The notes: generated by a model not told the origin, from the sequence alone. DNA of 41,698 bases from an uncultured bacterium (GCA_905214495.1 CAJMLW010000015.1:1-41698), one strand, 5' to 3'; positions 33,869 through 41,698 are shown, counted from the first letter of the stretch. Program-made: numbers and translations.

Positions 33869-34452
33869 TGTCAGAACAAGAAGTAAAACAATTACTTATC
33901 GATACTCAAGCAATTTTAGAAGGTCATTTCTTATTGACTTCCGGTCTACATAGCCCTATGTACGTTGAAAAATTCAACGTATTACAACATCCAAAATACA
34001 CTGAAACATTGTGTAAAGAATTGGCTGAACGCTTCCGCGATCAAAACGTAGAACTCGTTATCGGACCTATGACTGGCGGTATCTTATTAGCTCACGAAGT
34101 TGGTAAAGAACTAGGCACACGCGCTATCTTTACAGAACGTGAAAAAGGCGTTATGACATTGCGTCGTGGATTCAAAATCGAACCAGGTACACGCGTTCTT
34201 ATCGTAGAAGATATCGTAACTACAGGCGGTTCCGTACAAGAAGTTGTTAACGTAGTTAACCAATCTGGCGGTGAAATCGTAGGCGTAGGTCTTCTCGTTA
34301 ACCGTTCTGGCGGCAAAGCTGAATTCGGTGTACCAAAAGAAAAAGTACAAGCATTACTTAACCTTGAAGTGCCAACATACAAACCAGAAGAATGCCCTCT
34401 ATGTAAAGAAGGCGTAGCTATGACAGAACGCGGTTCTAAACATATTAAATAA
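33865..34452 (+). CDS. pyrE: Orotate phosphoribosyltransferase
   Basis: PyrE adds ribose-5-phosphate from PRPP to orotate. The 195 residues have LTSGLHSPMYVEKF, GPMTGGILLA, and the PRPP loop VLIVEDIVTTGGS (114-123). The C-terminus has a CPLC pair (EECPLCKEG), seen in some anaerobe OPRTs and possibly structural. It overlaps the end of pyrF by 4 bases and uses GGAGAG inside pyrF. The other pyr genes are not in the window. Confidence 0.95.
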   Translation: MMSEQEVKQLLIDTQAILEGHFLLTSGLHSPMYVEKFNVLQHPKYTETLCKELAERFRDQNVELVIGPMTGGILLAHEVGKELGTRAIFTEREKGVMTLRRGFKIEPGTRVLIVEDIVTTGGSVQEVVNVVNQSGGEIVGVGLLVNRSGGKAEFGVPKEKVQALLNLEVPTYKPEECPLCKEGVAMTERGSKHIK

Positions 34453-34464
34453 TCATTTTCATGA

Positions 34465-34497
34465 ATGCCCTACACGATATATGTAGGGCATTTTTTA
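34465..34497 (+). terminator. Terminator of pyrF-pyrE
   Basis: ATGCCCTACAC pairs with GTAGGGCAT around a short loop and is followed by TTTTTT, about 15 bases after the pyrE stop. Confidence 0.92.
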
Positions 34498-34504
34498 TCT
34501 CTAT

Positions 34505-34554
34505 ATACGCAAAAGGCGTTCCCCTGAAAGGACCGCCTTTTGCGTGTGTATATT
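34505..34554 (-). terminator. Terminator of the HtrA gene
   Basis: GCAAAAGGCG and its complement CGCCTTTTGC form a stem extended by TATAC/GTATA, with TTCC/GGA inside. On the minus strand it lies 9 bases after the HtrA gene end. Confidence 0.75.
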
Positions 34555-34562
34555 ACTAATTA

Positions 34563-35660
34563 TTAATTAGACGAAGATTGTCCTAATATAACTTGAGTAC
34601 TTTTCATTTTACCATTATGAGTATAAGATACTAAAATAGTGTCGCCAGGACTCTTAGCGTCAATTTGCTCTTTCAATTCGATTAATGTACTTACATCCTT
34701 ACCATCGATTTGAGCAATCGTATCACCTTCTGCAATGCCAGATCGAGCTACAGGACCGGTAGGATCCAATTGTACAATAAGAAGGCCTTCTCCTTCATAA
34801 CTTACATTATTGCGAGCCGCTGTTTGGCGATCTACAGCCCATACACCTAAATATGGGCGAATGACCTTACCGTTTTTAATGATAGAGTCGATAATAGGTT
34901 TTGCAGAATTAATAGGAATAGCAAAACCCATTCCTTCTACACCCTCTTTAGAAATTTTAGAGCTATTAATGCCAATTAACTCACCATCAGCATTGAGTAA
35001 TGCCCCACCAGAGTTTCCTGGGTTGATAGCCGCATCAGTTTGTATTAATGGGAACCGTTGTCCTTGGTCATCAATGGTACGAGCTAAAGCACTAATTACA
35101 CCAGATGTAACAGAACCTTTGAATTCAAGACCTAATGGGTTGCCAATGGCAATTGCTGGTTCACCTACCTGTAAAGAATCGGAGTCACCTATAGCAACAG
35201 GTTGAATATTTTTAGGTGGATCTATCTTTACAACAGCTAAATCAGATTGTTCATCAGTGCCTATAACAGTACCTTTGACGGTAGTACCATCAGACAGGGA
35301 AACTGTAACCTCACCCTTGCTAGCACCGGATACAACGTGATTATTCGTTACAATATGACCTTCATTATCTATTAAAACACCGGAACCAACGCCTTCACCT
35401 GCGTAAATGGTACGATTAAAAATATCCTTTTGGAATACTTGTGTTGTAATCCCCACTACGGCTGGGCCTGATTTTTTAGCCGCTTGTACAATATAGGTAT
35501 TACGAGCTTCAGTCAACGGTTTTGTTTGCTTAGTTTGATTTGTTACCACACTCTGTTGCGTACCTGCTGGTGTACTGAAGAAATAATAGCCTCCTCCTAC
35601 ACCTACGCATAATGAAATAGCACATACTATAATCTGTTTCTTATATTGTTTTATATTCAT
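34563..35660 (-). CDS. HtrA/Deg-type serine protease, membrane anchored
   Basis: HtrA degrades or repairs misfolded envelope proteins. From the ATG at 35658-35660 (AGGAGACAG ahead) the protein has 365 residues. An N-terminal membrane anchor or uncleaved signal (about 9-30) comes first. The trypsin-like domain carries the full triad: His108 in TNNHVVSG, Asp140 in SDLAVVKID and Ser217 in NPGNSGGALL. One PDZ domain follows (about 270-355, RPYLGVWAV... to GDTILVSYTHNGK). A good promoter lies upstream. Next to a two-component system, it may be part of an envelope stress response, but no direct link is seen. Confidence 0.93.
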   Translation of the reverse strand: MNIKQYKKQIIVCAISLCVGVGGGYYFFSTPAGTQQSVVTNQTKQTKPLTEARNTYIVQAAKKSGPAVVGITTQVFQKDIFNRTIYAGEGVGSGVLIDNEGHIVTNNHVVSGASKGEVTVSLSDGTTVKGTVIGTDEQSDLAVVKIDPPKNIQPVAIGDSDSLQVGEPAIAIGNPLGLEFKGSVTSGVISALARTIDDQGQRFPLIQTDAAINPGNSGGALLNADGELIGINSSKISKEGVEGMGFAIPINSAKPIIDSIIKNGKVIRPYLGVWAVDRQTAARNNVSYEGEGLLIVQLDPTGPVARSGIAEGDTIAQIDGKDVSTLIELKEQIDAKSPGDTILVSYTHNGKMKSTQVILGQSSSN

Positions 35661-35703
35661 ATACTGTCTCCTATTTTTAATTGCATACAATTAATGCACA
35701 ATC

Positions 35704-35732
35704 ATTATAGGTCTTATTCCTTAGATTTGCAA
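35704..35732 (-). promoter_or_regulatory. Promoter of the HtrA gene
   Basis: On the minus strand, TTGCAA (35727-35732), a 17-bp spacer and a perfect TATAAT (35704-35709) lie 44 bases upstream of the start codon. Confidence 0.8.
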
Positions 35733-35781
35733 TACAATAATTTCTACCATTCCTAAATTATGTATAAAAAGATAGGAAAAC

Positions 35782-35949
35782 AAAAGAGGTATTCATTAGC
35801 ATTAACTAATGAATACCTCTTTTGCATATAGTTTGAGAGTGTAAGGACTGAGAGAGAGTTATATATGAAGACGGAAAAGTTGAGAGAGAACTTATTAAGA
35901 GAGAGAAGTTAAGTGTATCTTTTCCGTATATCTTCATGATAATCCTTAC
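35782..35949 (-). ncRNA. Candidate structured regulatory RNA with repeated CUCUCU boxes
   Basis: The gene-free stretch between HtrA and the response regulator contains a promoter and a terminator with an ordered structure between them on the minus strand. GUAAGGA at the predicted 5' end (35943-35949) pairs with UCCUUAC (35841-35847). AUGAAGA and CGGAAAAG (35919-35937) pair with CUUUUCCGUCUUCAU (35865-35879), with a 4-nt bulge. CUCUCUC boxes lie in the loops at 35882-35889, 35899-35906 and 35850-35858. A strong terminator closes it: AAAAGAGGTATTCATTAG with its complement (35782-35824), then TTTTG. A 43-codon frame (35806-35937) with a weak ribosome site also exists, but its ends lie in the stems. 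The length would be about 170 nt. Confidence 0.6.
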
Positions 35950-35955
35950 AATTAT

Positions 35956-35984
35956 AGTATACACAAAATCTCTAAAAAAACAAA
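35956..35984 (-). promoter_or_regulatory. Promoter of the candidate small RNA
   Basis: On the minus strand, TATACT (35956-35961) is preceded at 17 bp by TTTGTT (35979-35984). This puts the start at the G at 35949, exactly the first base of the outer stem. An overlapping TATAAT (35951-35956) is an alternative -10. Confidence 0.55.
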
Positions 35985-36104
35985 GCGTAGTATATAAAAA
36001 ATATATAAAACTTCGATTATTTTTCTACAAGATAAGCCCCAAAAACGCATATAACATCAATAGCTCACCAATCCATGGACTAAAAGTGAATTTAGTTATG
36101 CTTT

Positions 36105-36794
36105 TTATACAAATTTGTAACCTACGCCCCAAACGGTGATAATATGTTTGCTATTGGCTGGATTTTCCTCAATTTCTTCACGTAAATGATTGATATGAAC
36201 AGCTACGGTTGCATAGTTACCATAAGAAAATTCCCCCCATACACGAGAATATAATTCTTCTTTAGAGAATACGATATCGTGATTACGCATAAAAAATTCT
36301 AATAATTGGAATTCTTTTTTCTTAAGATGAACTTCTTTGTCGTTTACCCAAACCTTCATCATTTTAGGATCAAGGCGAATATCACCGGATTGAATAGCAT
36401 TTGTATCAACAACATCTTTTTCAGTAAGTCGTTTATATTGTGCTAACATAGCTTTAATCTTCGCAATCAATACGGATGGAGAAAATGGTTTTTCGATGTA
36501 ATCATCGGCACCTACGCCAAGGCCACGGATTTTATCAATATCATCGAGGCATGCAGTTACCATCACAATTGGTACGCGCACTTTATCACGAATAGCACGA
36601 CATACTTCAAAGCCGTCCATTTCTGGCAATATAACGTCCAAAATAATTAGATCCACTGGCGTATTCAAAGCTGCTTCAATACCATCAGTACCATTATTCA
36701 TAACAGTTACATCATAACCAGCAACCATTAAATAATCACGCTCAATATTAGCAATATCAATATCGTCTTCAATTATTAGAATATGTTCACTCAT
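36105..36794 (-). CDS. OmpR/PhoB-family response regulator
   Basis: The 229 residues have a receiver domain (IIEDD near the start, phospho-acceptor Asp53 in LDVILPEMDG, VTA switch and conserved Lys in IEKPF). A winged-helix DNA-binding domain (about 130-229) follows, with LLEFFMRNHDIVFSKEELYSRVWG and VHINHLREEIEENP, ending VWGVGYKF. AAAGGAG lies inside the end of the kinase gene, and the two overlap by 8 bases. The target genes are unknown. The candidate small RNA lies directly downstream. Confidence 0.95.
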   Translation of the reverse strand: MSEHILIIEDDIDIANIERDYLMVAGYDVTVMNNGTDGIEAALNTPVDLIILDVILPEMDGFEVCRAIRDKVRVPIVMVTACLDDIDKIRGLGVGADDYIEKPFSPSVLIAKIKAMLAQYKRLTEKDVVDTNAIQSGDIRLDPKMMKVWVNDKEVHLKKKEFQLLEFFMRNHDIVFSKEELYSRVWGEFSYGNYATVAVHINHLREEIEENPANSKHIITVWGVGYKFV

Positions 36795-38130
36795 GATTTT
36801 CTCCTTTTTTCGGGAACTCTAAGATAATCCTAAGTCCATGTGGTCTAATATTATCTATCACTACACGACCTTCGAAAATACCCATAATACGTCTAATAAT
36901 CGAAAGACCAAGTCCACTCCCCTCCTGTGGATTAGTGCGGGACGAATCAACTCGATAAAACGGACGCATAAGTCGGTCAAGCGACTCTGGCGGAACCCCA
37001 GGGCCATCATCACTTACCACACAGTACACATGACTTTCATCTTCGGTGACATCAATAACACTATGTCCTATATCTGCCATCTTATATTTTGCACTATTAT
37101 TTAAAATATTTTGCAAAACCCGCTGTAATAACTGTGGATTCGCAATAATAGTAGCATTCTTAACTGTAATACGTTCGCTCAGTTCAAGACCTCTAGACTT
37201 ATAATGTTCTATATGATCTTCTACAAAACCTTGTACGTATTTCCCTAATTCTATTTCCTCCGATGGTCTAGATTCCTTTTTATAATTCAATGTTGTAATA
37301 AGGAACAATTCCTCCAACATAGAATCTAGATCATTGGCGCGCTTCAAAATGATTTCCATGTAGTGCTTTTGTTGCTCTTCGGTTGGCGCGATACCATCCC
37401 GAACGCCTTCTGCATAGGCCTTAATTGCAGTTAATGGAGTACGGATATCATGAGAAATACCTGCAAGTAATTCTTTTTGTTGCTCCTGCTCCATTTCGAT
37501 TTGGTAATTAGCAGCTCGTAATGATTCCATCATAATGCGGACGTGAATCATAATAAACTTCGTCACAAATCGGTTGATTGCAAAAAATGTAACTATAAAC
37601 AAAAGTAATGCAACAATGCTAATATAGAACGAAACGGTCTCCATCAAGCTATCACTACCATGCACAGCTCGTTTAATAGCTATGTGATATAGATATGCAT
37701 GACGTCCTTCATTCTTACGCATTTCGTACACAAAGGTATGATTTGACTGATAGACAATCCCTTGTAACTCAGGATTTACATCAATCAAGCCAACGATAGC
37801 AGATTCATTATAAATCTGTTGTGTACCGTAAGAATACAGAACCCTTCCCTGATCGAGAATTTCTACATACACCTCATTAGGGTCTAACAAACTATAGCTT
37901 GGTTTAACAAGAGAATCCATTAAACCATTGTCTATACCATAGAAGGTAATAGTCTCAGCCACACGGCTAACACTTTTAAACTGTTGTTCTTGCTCGATAC
38001 GCAAATAGTATCCGGCATTCGCTAAAATGTGTAGTCCTGAAAAATATAACAAAAATAGAATAATTGCAATTAATATAGGAACTACAAATAGAACAACATT
38101 AGATATCCAAATTCTAATTTGTAAATTCAC
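36787..38130 (-). CDS. Sensor histidine kinase
   Basis: The 447 residues have two membrane helices (about 9-31 and 166-186) flanking an extracytoplasmic sensor region of about 130 residues. The dimerisation domain carries the phospho-acceptor His227 in LAGISHDIRTPLTAIKAYAE. The ATP-binding domain follows, with the N-box NILNNSAKY, G1 VSDDGPGVP and G2 GSGLGLSI. The start is GTG with GAGGTAAT ahead. The kinase gene is transcribed before its regulator, the reverse of the usual order. The sensed signal is unknown. Confidence 0.93.
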   Translation of the reverse strand: MNLQIRIWISNVVLFVVPILIAIILFLLYFSGLHILANAGYYLRIEQEQQFKSVSRVAETITFYGIDNGLMDSLVKPSYSLLDPNEVYVEILDQGRVLYSYGTQQIYNESAIVGLIDVNPELQGIVYQSNHTFVYEMRKNEGRHAYLYHIAIKRAVHGSDSLMETVSFYISIVALLLFIVTFFAINRFVTKFIMIHVRIMMESLRAANYQIEMEQEQQKELLAGISHDIRTPLTAIKAYAEGVRDGIAPTEEQQKHYMEIILKRANDLDSMLEELFLITTLNYKKESRPSEEIELGKYVQGFVEDHIEHYKSRGLELSERITVKNATIIANPQLLQRVLQNILNNSAKYKMADIGHSVIDVTEDESHVYCVVSDDGPGVPPESLDRLMRPFYRVDSSRTNPQEGSGLGLSIIRRIMGIFEGRVVIDNIRPHGLRIILEFPKKGENHE

Positions 38131-38199
38131 AGGATTACCTCAATATCATAATTAGTAGATACTCCTTATAGTGTACGCTATTTTACTCACGATTAGCAA
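38070..38199 (-). promoter_or_regulatory. Upstream region and probable promoter of the kinase-regulator operon
   Basis: On the minus strand, TTGCTA (38194-38199), an 18-bp spacer and TACACT (38170-38175) lie 40 bases upstream of the GTG. The hexamers are imperfect, as expected for a regulated promoter. Confidence 0.45.
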
Positions 38200-38225
38200 G
38201 AGAAAATATAAAATTTGTATAAACA

Positions 38226-38258
38226 TAAAAACAGCCCTACCTAAAAGGTAGAGCTGTT
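38226..38258 (-). terminator. Terminator of the carboxyltransferase gene
   Basis: AACAGCTCTACC pairs with GGTAGGGCTGTT on the minus strand and is followed by TTTTT, 10 bases after the stop codon. Confidence 0.92.
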
Positions 38259-38268
38259 AATATTAAGA

Positions 38269-39621
38269 TTAACGACGGTTAGTTTCGAAGAAGTTAATTG
38301 CAACTTCTGGGAACATAGCGTATGTTAATATATCTTCTTCAGTGATGTTTTTGTAACCTTTAGAGTTCAAATCTTCAGTGTAGCCTGCCAATTCAGGTTC
38401 GATAAGATCTGCTGGACGGCAAGTGATAGGTTCTTCATCGCCGATGATAATGTGACGGATTTCGTCAGAAATTGTACCAGGCAATGCACCATATTTACCA
38501 CGTACAAGGTCTTTAACTTCGTTAGGAACCATTTTATAACGGTCGCCCATCATAACGTTCATCATAGCCATTGTACCAACGATTTGGGATGTTGGAGTTA
38601 CCAATGGAGGGTAACCCAAGTCTTCACGAACGCGTGGCATTTCATCCATAACGTCAAAGAAGCGATCGCCCATACCCATTTCGTTCAATTGGTTTTGAGT
38701 ATTGGACAACATACCGCCAGGAATTTGGTAACGACGAACAGCTGGGATTACATCGCTAGCTGGTTTCAAGTTGAATTCTTCAGCGATTTGTTGTTTTACT
38801 TTACGGAAATGATCAACTAATGGAATGTATTTATCAAGGTCAAGACCAAGATCCCATTCAGTACCTTTGAACATTTCAATCATAGTTTCAGTAGCTGGTT
38901 GGCTAGTTGCATGAGCGAATGGAGAGATAGCAGTATCGATGATATCTACGCCAGCTTTAGCAGCTTCCCAGTATGTAGTGCTTGCAAGACCGCAAGTGAA
39001 ATGGCTGTGCAAGTCGATTGGCAAATCACCAAAACGTTTTTTGAAAGTAGAAACTAAATCAAATGCATCAGCAGGTCCTAACAAACCGGACATATCTTTA
39101 ATGCAAAGGGAATCAGTACCCATTTCAACCAAAGTTTCAGCAACTTTCAAGAAGCTTTCAGTTGTATGAACTGGAGAAATAGTGTATACCATAGCGGATT
39201 GAACGTGTGCGCCTGCTTTTTTGGAATATTTAATAGCAGCTTCCATGTTACGAGGATCGTTCAATGCGTCGAAAATACGGATACGGTCGATACCATTTTT
39301 TACAGCAGCTTTACAGAATGCTTCTACTACATCATCAGAGTAGTGTTTGTAGCCCAACAAGTTTTGGCCACGAAGCAACATTTGTAGTGGTGTATTTTTT
39401 ACATTAGCTTTTAATTTGCGAAGACGTTCCCATGGATCTTCGTTCAAGAAACGAAGACAGCTATCATAAGTAGCGCCGCCCCAACATTCAAGAGCTTCAT
39501 AACCGATTTCATCTAAAAGGCCAAGCACTGGTTCCATTTGTTCGTAACGCATGCGTGTTGCCAAAATAGATTGATGACCGTCACGAAGAACGGTTTCACA
39601 GATTCTTAATTTTTTAGCCAT
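38269..39621 (-). CDS. Pyruvate/oxaloacetate carboxyltransferase subunit (5S/OadA type, no biotin domain)
   Basis: These subunits move a carboxyl group between oxaloacetate/pyruvate and biotin on a separate carrier. From the ATG at 39619-39621 (GGAGGA ahead) the protein has 450 residues. The metal-dependent barrel is clear: ETVLRDGHQS (Asp14), ECWGGATYD, carbamylated Lys175 in CIKDMSG, and His205/His207 in DLHSHFTCG. QIPGGMLSN and the conserved C-terminal region follow. There is no biotinyl AMKM domain, so a separate biotin protein is required, as in transcarboxylase 5S. In this type of organism it would serve the pyruvate-oxaloacetate step of propionate formation. The gene is flanked by strong transcription signals. 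Confidence 0.92.
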   Translation of the reverse strand: MAKKLRICETVLRDGHQSILATRMRYEQMEPVLGLLDEIGYEALECWGGATYDSCLRFLNEDPWERLRKLKANVKNTPLQMLLRGQNLLGYKHYSDDVVEAFCKAAVKNGIDRIRIFDALNDPRNMEAAIKYSKKAGAHVQSAMVYTISPVHTTESFLKVAETLVEMGTDSLCIKDMSGLLGPADAFDLVSTFKKRFGDLPIDLHSHFTCGLASTTYWEAAKAGVDIIDTAISPFAHATSQPATETMIEMFKGTEWDLGLDLDKYIPLVDHFRKVKQQIAEEFNLKPASDVIPAVRRYQIPGGMLSNTQNQLNEMGMGDRFFDVMDEMPRVREDLGYPPLVTPTSQIVGTMAMMNVMMGDRYKMVPNEVKDLVRGKYGALPGTISDEIRHIIIGDEEPITCRPADLIEPELAGYTEDLNSKGYKNITEEDILTYAMFPEVAINFFETNRR

Positions 39622-39701
39622 GTTAATCCTCCAATTCGAAATAGTTAGGTGATGTAATTTTATACATACACTCAATGCCTATCTCATACCTATTTATCAA
39701 C

Positions 39702-39746
39702 AATTCCTATAGTTCCTACTTACGTAGGTAAAATATGCTAGGAATT
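39702..39746 (-). promoter_or_regulatory. Nested hairpin in the carboxyltransferase 5' leader
   Basis: AATTCCTA (39702-39709) pairs with TAGGAATT (39739-39746), and inside them CCTAC pairs with GTAGG around TTAC. The leader is about 135 nt long and no known riboswitch is recognised. The structure may control stability or translation. Confidence 0.4.
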
Positions 39747-39762
39747 ATTGGAACATACTTAT

Positions 39763-39791
39763 ATTAGACTACTTATAAAATTCTTTGTCAA
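39763..39791 (-). promoter_or_regulatory. Strong promoter of the carboxyltransferase gene
   Basis: On the minus strand, a perfect TTGACA (39786-39791), a 17-bp spacer and TCTAAT (39763-39768) match consensus at 11 of 12 positions. Beyond it, 39800-40110 is AT-rich and I see no gene there. Confidence 0.85.
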
Positions 39792-40114
39792 CAAGTATAT
39801 TATGCTTATTTATCATCAAAAAGCATGCATCTTTGATATAAAAGTGTAAAAAAAGTCACAAAAAGAACCTGTTATGCTAGATTTTATCTTGCATTTTTAA
39901 TCATTACCAAATGAGTATGTTAATGAGAATTCAAAAGCAAACCAATCATCATATCGTTATAATTTTTATTTATGTGCAAAAGTATATCAGTATTTATTGA
40001 TGTAGTACAACGAATTATCTTGATTTGCAATCCTTGTTATCACTTTTTATGATAACTGGTGAAGACAATCTAAAATTCATGAATATACATTTTCTATTTC
40101 AAATATACCTGTTT

Positions 40115-40432
40115 TTACTTTACCTTTTTAGGAGCTGTTTCAAGGACAATATTCTTACCAGCTCGTTTTACTTGAATAGAGAATGCCCCTTCTCCTTCTT
40201 TAAAATACTCCATTTTAATATCCAACAACATCTTACCGATAAGCGTTTCCACCTTTTCAGTTAAAAACTCACGATAGAATGCGTCTTGGTTTTGTTTAGG
40301 ACTTTGATGAATCACAGGTTTCGCTGCATTGCGTTCCGCCTGCATCATAGTTTCTTCAAAGTTATCATCTCCACCCCATTGCTTCATCATTTCTGCATCG
40401 GATAAACCTTTTTGAATTTTAAATTTTGCCAT
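40115..40432 (-). CDS. Small conserved-looking protein of unknown function
   Basis: I do not recognise this 105-residue protein. It begins MAKFKIQKGLSDAEMMKQWG, then an acidic/Met helix (FEETMMQAERNAAKP). A polar linker and a C-terminal part with EKVETLIGKMLLDIKMEYFK and FSIQVKRAGKNIVLETAPKK follow. It has no signal peptide, membrane helix or Cys, so it is probably cytoplasmic. AGGAG precedes the ATG. It stands alone, 84 bases after the heptosyltransferase. Confidence 0.7.
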   Translation of the reverse strand: MAKFKIQKGLSDAEMMKQWGGDDNFEETMMQAERNAAKPVIHQSPKQNQDAFYREFLTEKVETLIGKMLLDIKMEYFKEGEGAFSIQVKRAGKNIVLETAPKKVK

Positions 40433-40516
40433 TATATACTCCTATTCTGTCAATTAGACTATCCAATATTACAGGCTAATCTAACTAACTCCATATGCTT
40501 TTAATCTTAATTAAGT

Positions 40517-41596
40517 CTAACCCTTTGTGCCTATTAATTCAATAATATGTTCCTTCACCATAACGGAATCGATACCAGACATACAGTATGATTTCCCTTT
40601 AGGACATTTTCGTTTACGACATCCTAAGCAATCCATATCATGATTTTGTAGGACTTTATAGGTTCCAGTTAGAGGTCCCCACTCTGCGGGGTTTGTAGGG
40701 CCAAATAGGGCGATTACAGGGCGTTGTAGAGCTACTGCCATATGTAGTGCACCCGTATCACAGGCCACTATCACATCACATTCACCAAGAAGAGCCGCCA
40801 TTTCACGTAAAGTAGTCTTACCTAATTTATTGTAAACTGGCAAGTCCTCTTTCTCTACATGTTGCATCAAATCTTTGAACTCTTGTGCTTCTTTTGGCCC
40901 CCCAAAGCATATAAAATTACTTCTATAGGCCAAGGAATCAATTAGTTGTTGCCACTTCTCATGAGGCCAAGATTTAGTTTGCCATGATGAACCAAGAACT
41001 AAACCAATCAACGGCCTATCTTTTTCTCTAAATGCCATTTCAACTTCAGACTTAGCTTGTTGCTGCTCCTCATCTGTCACAATAAGGTCCATTAGCTCCA
41101 TATTCTCAGTCTCAACAGGAATAATTTTTTTATTTAATGCCCCTGGCAGTAATTTAGCTACATCAAGATATTGCTCTATAACATGTTTTGACCTATCCTT
41201 CGATTTGTGATTAGTAAATAACCAATTCAGTTCCTTAGTACCACCTAATCCTAGCCGTATAGGTGCACCAGATGCCAATAATACAAGCCCCGTAATGAGC
41301 CTACCTTGTACATCAACGGCTATATCGAATTGGTATGGCTTCAATCGTTTTCGTAGATCCCACCACATGTTCCACATGGTACGAAGATGTAGTTTTTTGG
41401 AATGAGCCTCATATTCATCCCGTTCCCAAGGAATTATATGGTCTACATACGGATTATGTTCTAATAGTTCAGCCATGCTAGGTGTAACAATCCAATGTAA
41501 TTTTGCATTCGGATACTGTTGCTTTATCCACCTTGCGGCGGCTGTGGCATGCAGTATATCACCAATATAGCTGAGCCGTACAAACAATATATTCAT
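40517..41596 (-). CDS. Glycosyltransferase family 9 (ADP-heptose:LPS heptosyltransferase type)
   Basis: GT9 enzymes add heptose to the LPS core at the inner membrane face. The 359 residues begin MNILFVRLSYIGDILHATAA, the family's N-terminal pattern. The C-terminal donor-binding part has CDTGALHMAVALQRPVIALF then GPTNPAEWGP, and a Cys cluster CLGCRKRKCPKGKSYC seen in many GT9 proteins. The ATG at 41594-41596 has AAAGGCGG ahead and is preferred to a TTG two codons upstream. An outer-membrane LPS fits Negativicutes. Donor and acceptor cannot be fixed by eye. Confidence 0.9.
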   Translation of the reverse strand: MNILFVRLSYIGDILHATAAARWIKQQYPNAKLHWIVTPSMAELLEHNPYVDHIIPWERDEYEAHSKKLHLRTMWNMWWDLRKRLKPYQFDIAVDVQGRLITGLVLLASGAPIRLGLGGTKELNWLFTNHKSKDRSKHVIEQYLDVAKLLPGALNKKIIPVETENMELMDLIVTDEEQQQAKSEVEMAFREKDRPLIGLVLGSSWQTKSWPHEKWQQLIDSLAYRSNFICFGGPKEAQEFKDLMQHVEKEDLPVYNKLGKTTLREMAALLGECDVIVACDTGALHMAVALQRPVIALFGPTNPAEWGPLTGTYKVLQNHDMDCLGCRKRKCPKGKSYCMSGIDSVMVKEHIIELIGTKG

Positions 41597-41643
41597 AGAC
41601 AACCGCCTTTCTCATGTATTATCGTCGCCCGTTAAATCACCAT

Positions 41644-41675
41644 CTCATATACTCATATACTCATATACTCATATA
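41644..41675. repeat. Four perfect copies of an 8-bp tandem repeat upstream of the heptosyltransferase
   Basis: CTCATATA occurs four times in a row, ending at a TATAAT-like -10 on the minus strand (about 41678-41683). The repeat would lie in the leader, about 48 bases before the start codon. Copy-number slippage could alter expression of this LPS gene. Confidence 0.75.
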
Positions 41676-41698
41676 CCGATTATAACGAAATAAATATG

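Noticed and set aside
35806..35937. 43-codon peptide frame in the small RNA region
   Set aside because: Start and stop lie in predicted stems, and the Ser/Leu-rich product follows from the CU repeats. Kept only as an alternative.
41644..41675. CRISPR-like array
   Set aside because: The units are 8 bp and contiguous, without spacers, so it is a simple tandem repeat.

Overview
The window looks like chromosomal DNA of a Veillonella-type organism (Negativicutes: Firmicutes that make an outer membrane). The evidence is low-GC DNA with strong AGGAGG-type ribosome binding sites, a lactate/propionate-type metabolism (NAD malic enzyme, biotin-independent 5S/OadA-type carboxyltransferase subunit), a GT9 heptosyltransferase typical of LPS makers, and an enterobacterial-type SpeD. 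The assignment comes from recognising protein families, not from a database search.

Layout. 1-1600 is an accessory-looking strip: the first codons of a ClpL-like AAA+ ATPase with a repeat operator, a decayed Doc/Fic toxin remnant and a GIY-YIG/DUF4357 protein, next to a Pro-Gly-Arg tRNA operon with a consensus promoter (1591-1975). 2150-6271 holds malic enzyme (with a perfect 19-bp palindrome in its leader), speD, and the rph-rdgB-yfcE-like operon. 6413-10737 holds a membrane protein, a CofE-like ligase, a short hydantoinase/oxoprolinase and an overlapping HDAC-like deacetylase. 10750-13305 holds a thioesterase-murI operon, a DUF1232 protein and a membrane/coil protein. 13464-18104 holds tauE-SDR and the dat-metN-metI-yerC cluster. 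18313-21976 holds DUF4127, an acyltransferase and a TRIC-like channel. 22082-23978 holds tadA (its end overlaps tRNA-Ser) and an Fsr-like MFS transporter. 24073-27537 holds cysteine desulfidase-ridA and two secreted paralogues. 27741-29694 holds a MenA-type prenyltransferase, a 94-nt hairpin element and metQ. 29759-34452 is nucleotide metabolism: deoC-deoA-cdd, a DnaQ-like exonuclease and pyrF-pyrE. 34563-38130 holds HtrA, a candidate structured small RNA and a two-component system. 38269-41596 holds the carboxyltransferase, a small unknown protein and a GT9 heptosyltransferase preceded by an 8-bp tandem repeat.

How the parts fit. MetNIQ with a D-amino acid transaminase suggests use of D-methionine or other D-amino acids. 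CyuA-like desulfidase with RidA is a sensible pair, because cysteine breakdown passes through 2-aminoacrylate, which RidA clears. DeoC, DeoA and Cdd form a deoxynucleoside salvage route. Malic enzyme and the carboxyltransferase belong to the C3/C4 interconversions of lactate fermentation.

The most novel signal is at 35782-35949: a promoter, three nested stems presenting repeated CUCUCU boxes, and a strong terminator, together looking like a regulatory RNA of about 170 nt. Other notable points are the tadA/tRNA-Ser overlap, the tandem secreted paralogues, the hydantoinase-HDAC overlap, the 28659-28752 hairpin, and an exact 10-mer (TTGTGAAAGT) found in three intergenic regions.
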